From the NCBI GenBank assembly GCA_030018135.1, contig JASEGJ010000006.1, forward strand, positions 1 through 50,942: a DNA stretch of 50,942 bases, read 5' to 3'. A program made the position numbers and the translations under genes. Origin of the DNA: Candidatus Hodarchaeaceae archaeon (GTDB lineage Archaea > Hadarchaeota > Hadarchaeia > Hadarchaeales > Hadarchaeaceae). The notes beneath the pieces were generated by a model. The model did no database searches and was not told the origin of the DNA. It saw only the letters and a list, made by a program, of their open reading frames with translations. Shown one piece after another: positions 49,976 to 50,942 of the stretch. Within the stretch, counting starts at the first letter, position 1; each line of letters opens with the position of its first letter.

Positions 49976-50489
49976 ATGGAGGAAGTAAGACAAATATTAG
50001 AGAATGAGATAGATTTTGATAATCTTAACGTTTCTTTCAAACAGGAACATCCGCCTTTCAAAATGTCGATTAGAGGAATAAGATTTTACAATCCCATTCT
50101 TGGAGCGGCTCTCCAGCAATCAATAGTAAGCAATCTATCAAACGTCTTTAATAGCAAGATCTTTGAGGAAAAAAGAAAAAATCTCCATTCACTTTTCAAA
50201 CAGAGTAAAACTAAAAGGAGAGCTGAGGAGCGATTTCGAGCTGAATTGAGGAAAGAGATAATTGACCTTGCTAACGAGGAGTTGGGGAAAAAGTTACGCG
50301 GGGGGGGACATTCCAACGCCTGTATTCCCAACAAGCGTTGCCTATGATAAGGCTCCCAATTACTACATCTCTTCAGAAAGCTACACCGAAGAAACAAAGA
50401 CCACCCTAATAAATCACTTAGCGAGTTTAGCGGTGGGAAGATGTGGATATAAATTCTATGGTTTTGTAGGTTTTCCTCGGAAATGTTGA
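49976..50489 (+). pseudogene. Truncated, frameshifted gene next to cas6 (unassigned, possibly Cas)
   Basis: MEEVRQILENEIDFDNLNVSFKQEHPPFKM ... LGKKLRGG, then continues in another frame as DIPTPVFPTSVAYDKAPNYYISSESYTEETKTTLINHLASLAVGRCGYKFYGFVGF; G8 tract at 50300-50307 marks the shift. Confidence 0.6.
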
Positions 50490-50555
50490 TTTTATAGCTT
50501 GCTAAGTGAATACTGTAGGGGCTGGCCTAGGCTTAGGGGTGACAGAAGGTGAAGA

Positions 50556-50942
50556 ATGAAGTGTCCTCACTGCGGGTCCAGCCGGACCATGAAGGCAGGC
50601 AAGCTGAAACGCAAGTACCTGACGAGGCAAGGATACAGGTGCAAGGGGTGCAAGCGTTACTTCGTCGAGCGCAATGGGTTTGAAGGCAGGCACTACCCGG
50701 GCGAGATCATCGCCTTGGTGCTGCATCTCTTCGTCGAGGGGCTTTCGCTAAGCAAGATCAGGGATATTATGTGGCAACATCACGGATACAGGCCAGCGGA
50801 CTCAACGATCCTGGACTGGGTCAAGAACTACTCGAAGCTCCTCAAGCGATTCGAGCGCAAACGCATGCCCAAGCCGAAGGTCAAGGGAAGGATCCACCTC
50901 GACGAGGTTGAGCTGAAGGTTGGGAAAAAAAGATCTGGTGCA
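50556..50942 (+). CDS. IS240/IS6-like transposase, N-terminal part, runs off the window
   Basis: MKCPHCGSSRTMKAGKLKRKYLTRQGYRCKGCKRYFVERNGFEGRHYPGEIIALVLHLFVEGLSLSKIRDIM ... PKVKGRIHLDEVELKVGKK. Confidence 0.8.
   Translation, partial: MKCPHCGSSRTMKAGKLKRKYLTRQGYRCKGCKRYFVERNGFEGRHYPGEIIALVLHLFVEGLSLSKIRDIMWQHHGYRPADSTILDWVKNYSKLLKRFERKRMPKPKVKGRIHLDEVELKVGKKRSGA

Noticed and set aside
1-50942. CRISPR repeat array
   Set aside because: No regularly spaced 24-37 nt repeats seen on reading, including around cas6 and the 29.8-kb relic

Overview
Archaeal chromosomal segment (histone, DGGGP synthase, NurA-HerA, archaeal-type phosphoglycerate mutase, BHB-type tRNA introns). From 0 to about 41 kb it is mostly housekeeping and metabolic genes: LarC, a homocitrate synthase/homoaconitase/homoisocitrate dehydrogenase-type operon, NurA-HerA, a Trm5-like methyltransferase, an ABC exporter, three aldehyde:ferredoxin oxidoreductases (AORs) with different partner genes, TldD/TldE, ApgM and a secreted Kelch protein. 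Four tRNA genes were found by reading the sequence. Trp and Cys each appear to carry two BHB introns, including non-canonical T-arm introns, and the Trp intron 1 looks like a box C/D methylation guide. From about 41.1 kb to the right edge is an accessory island. It starts at an intron-less tRNA-Arg(CCG) followed by a tyrosine recombinase, and contains small plasmid/virus-like ORFs, a complete IS630-family element, decayed IS240/IS6-like and IS110-like transposases, a cas6 gene and a truncated neighbour cut off by another IS. A second, unrelated Cas6-like C-terminal relic lies near 29.8 kb among truncated DUF4143 ATPases. No CRISPR array was seen. The most interesting items are the double-intron tRNAs, the stand-alone PyrI allosteric domain with a perfect palindrome at its start, a divergent carbamoyltransferase with a probable AUU start, a DapA-family protein lacking both catalytic residues, and the IS-dissected cas6 island. 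All calls are by eye; no searches were run.
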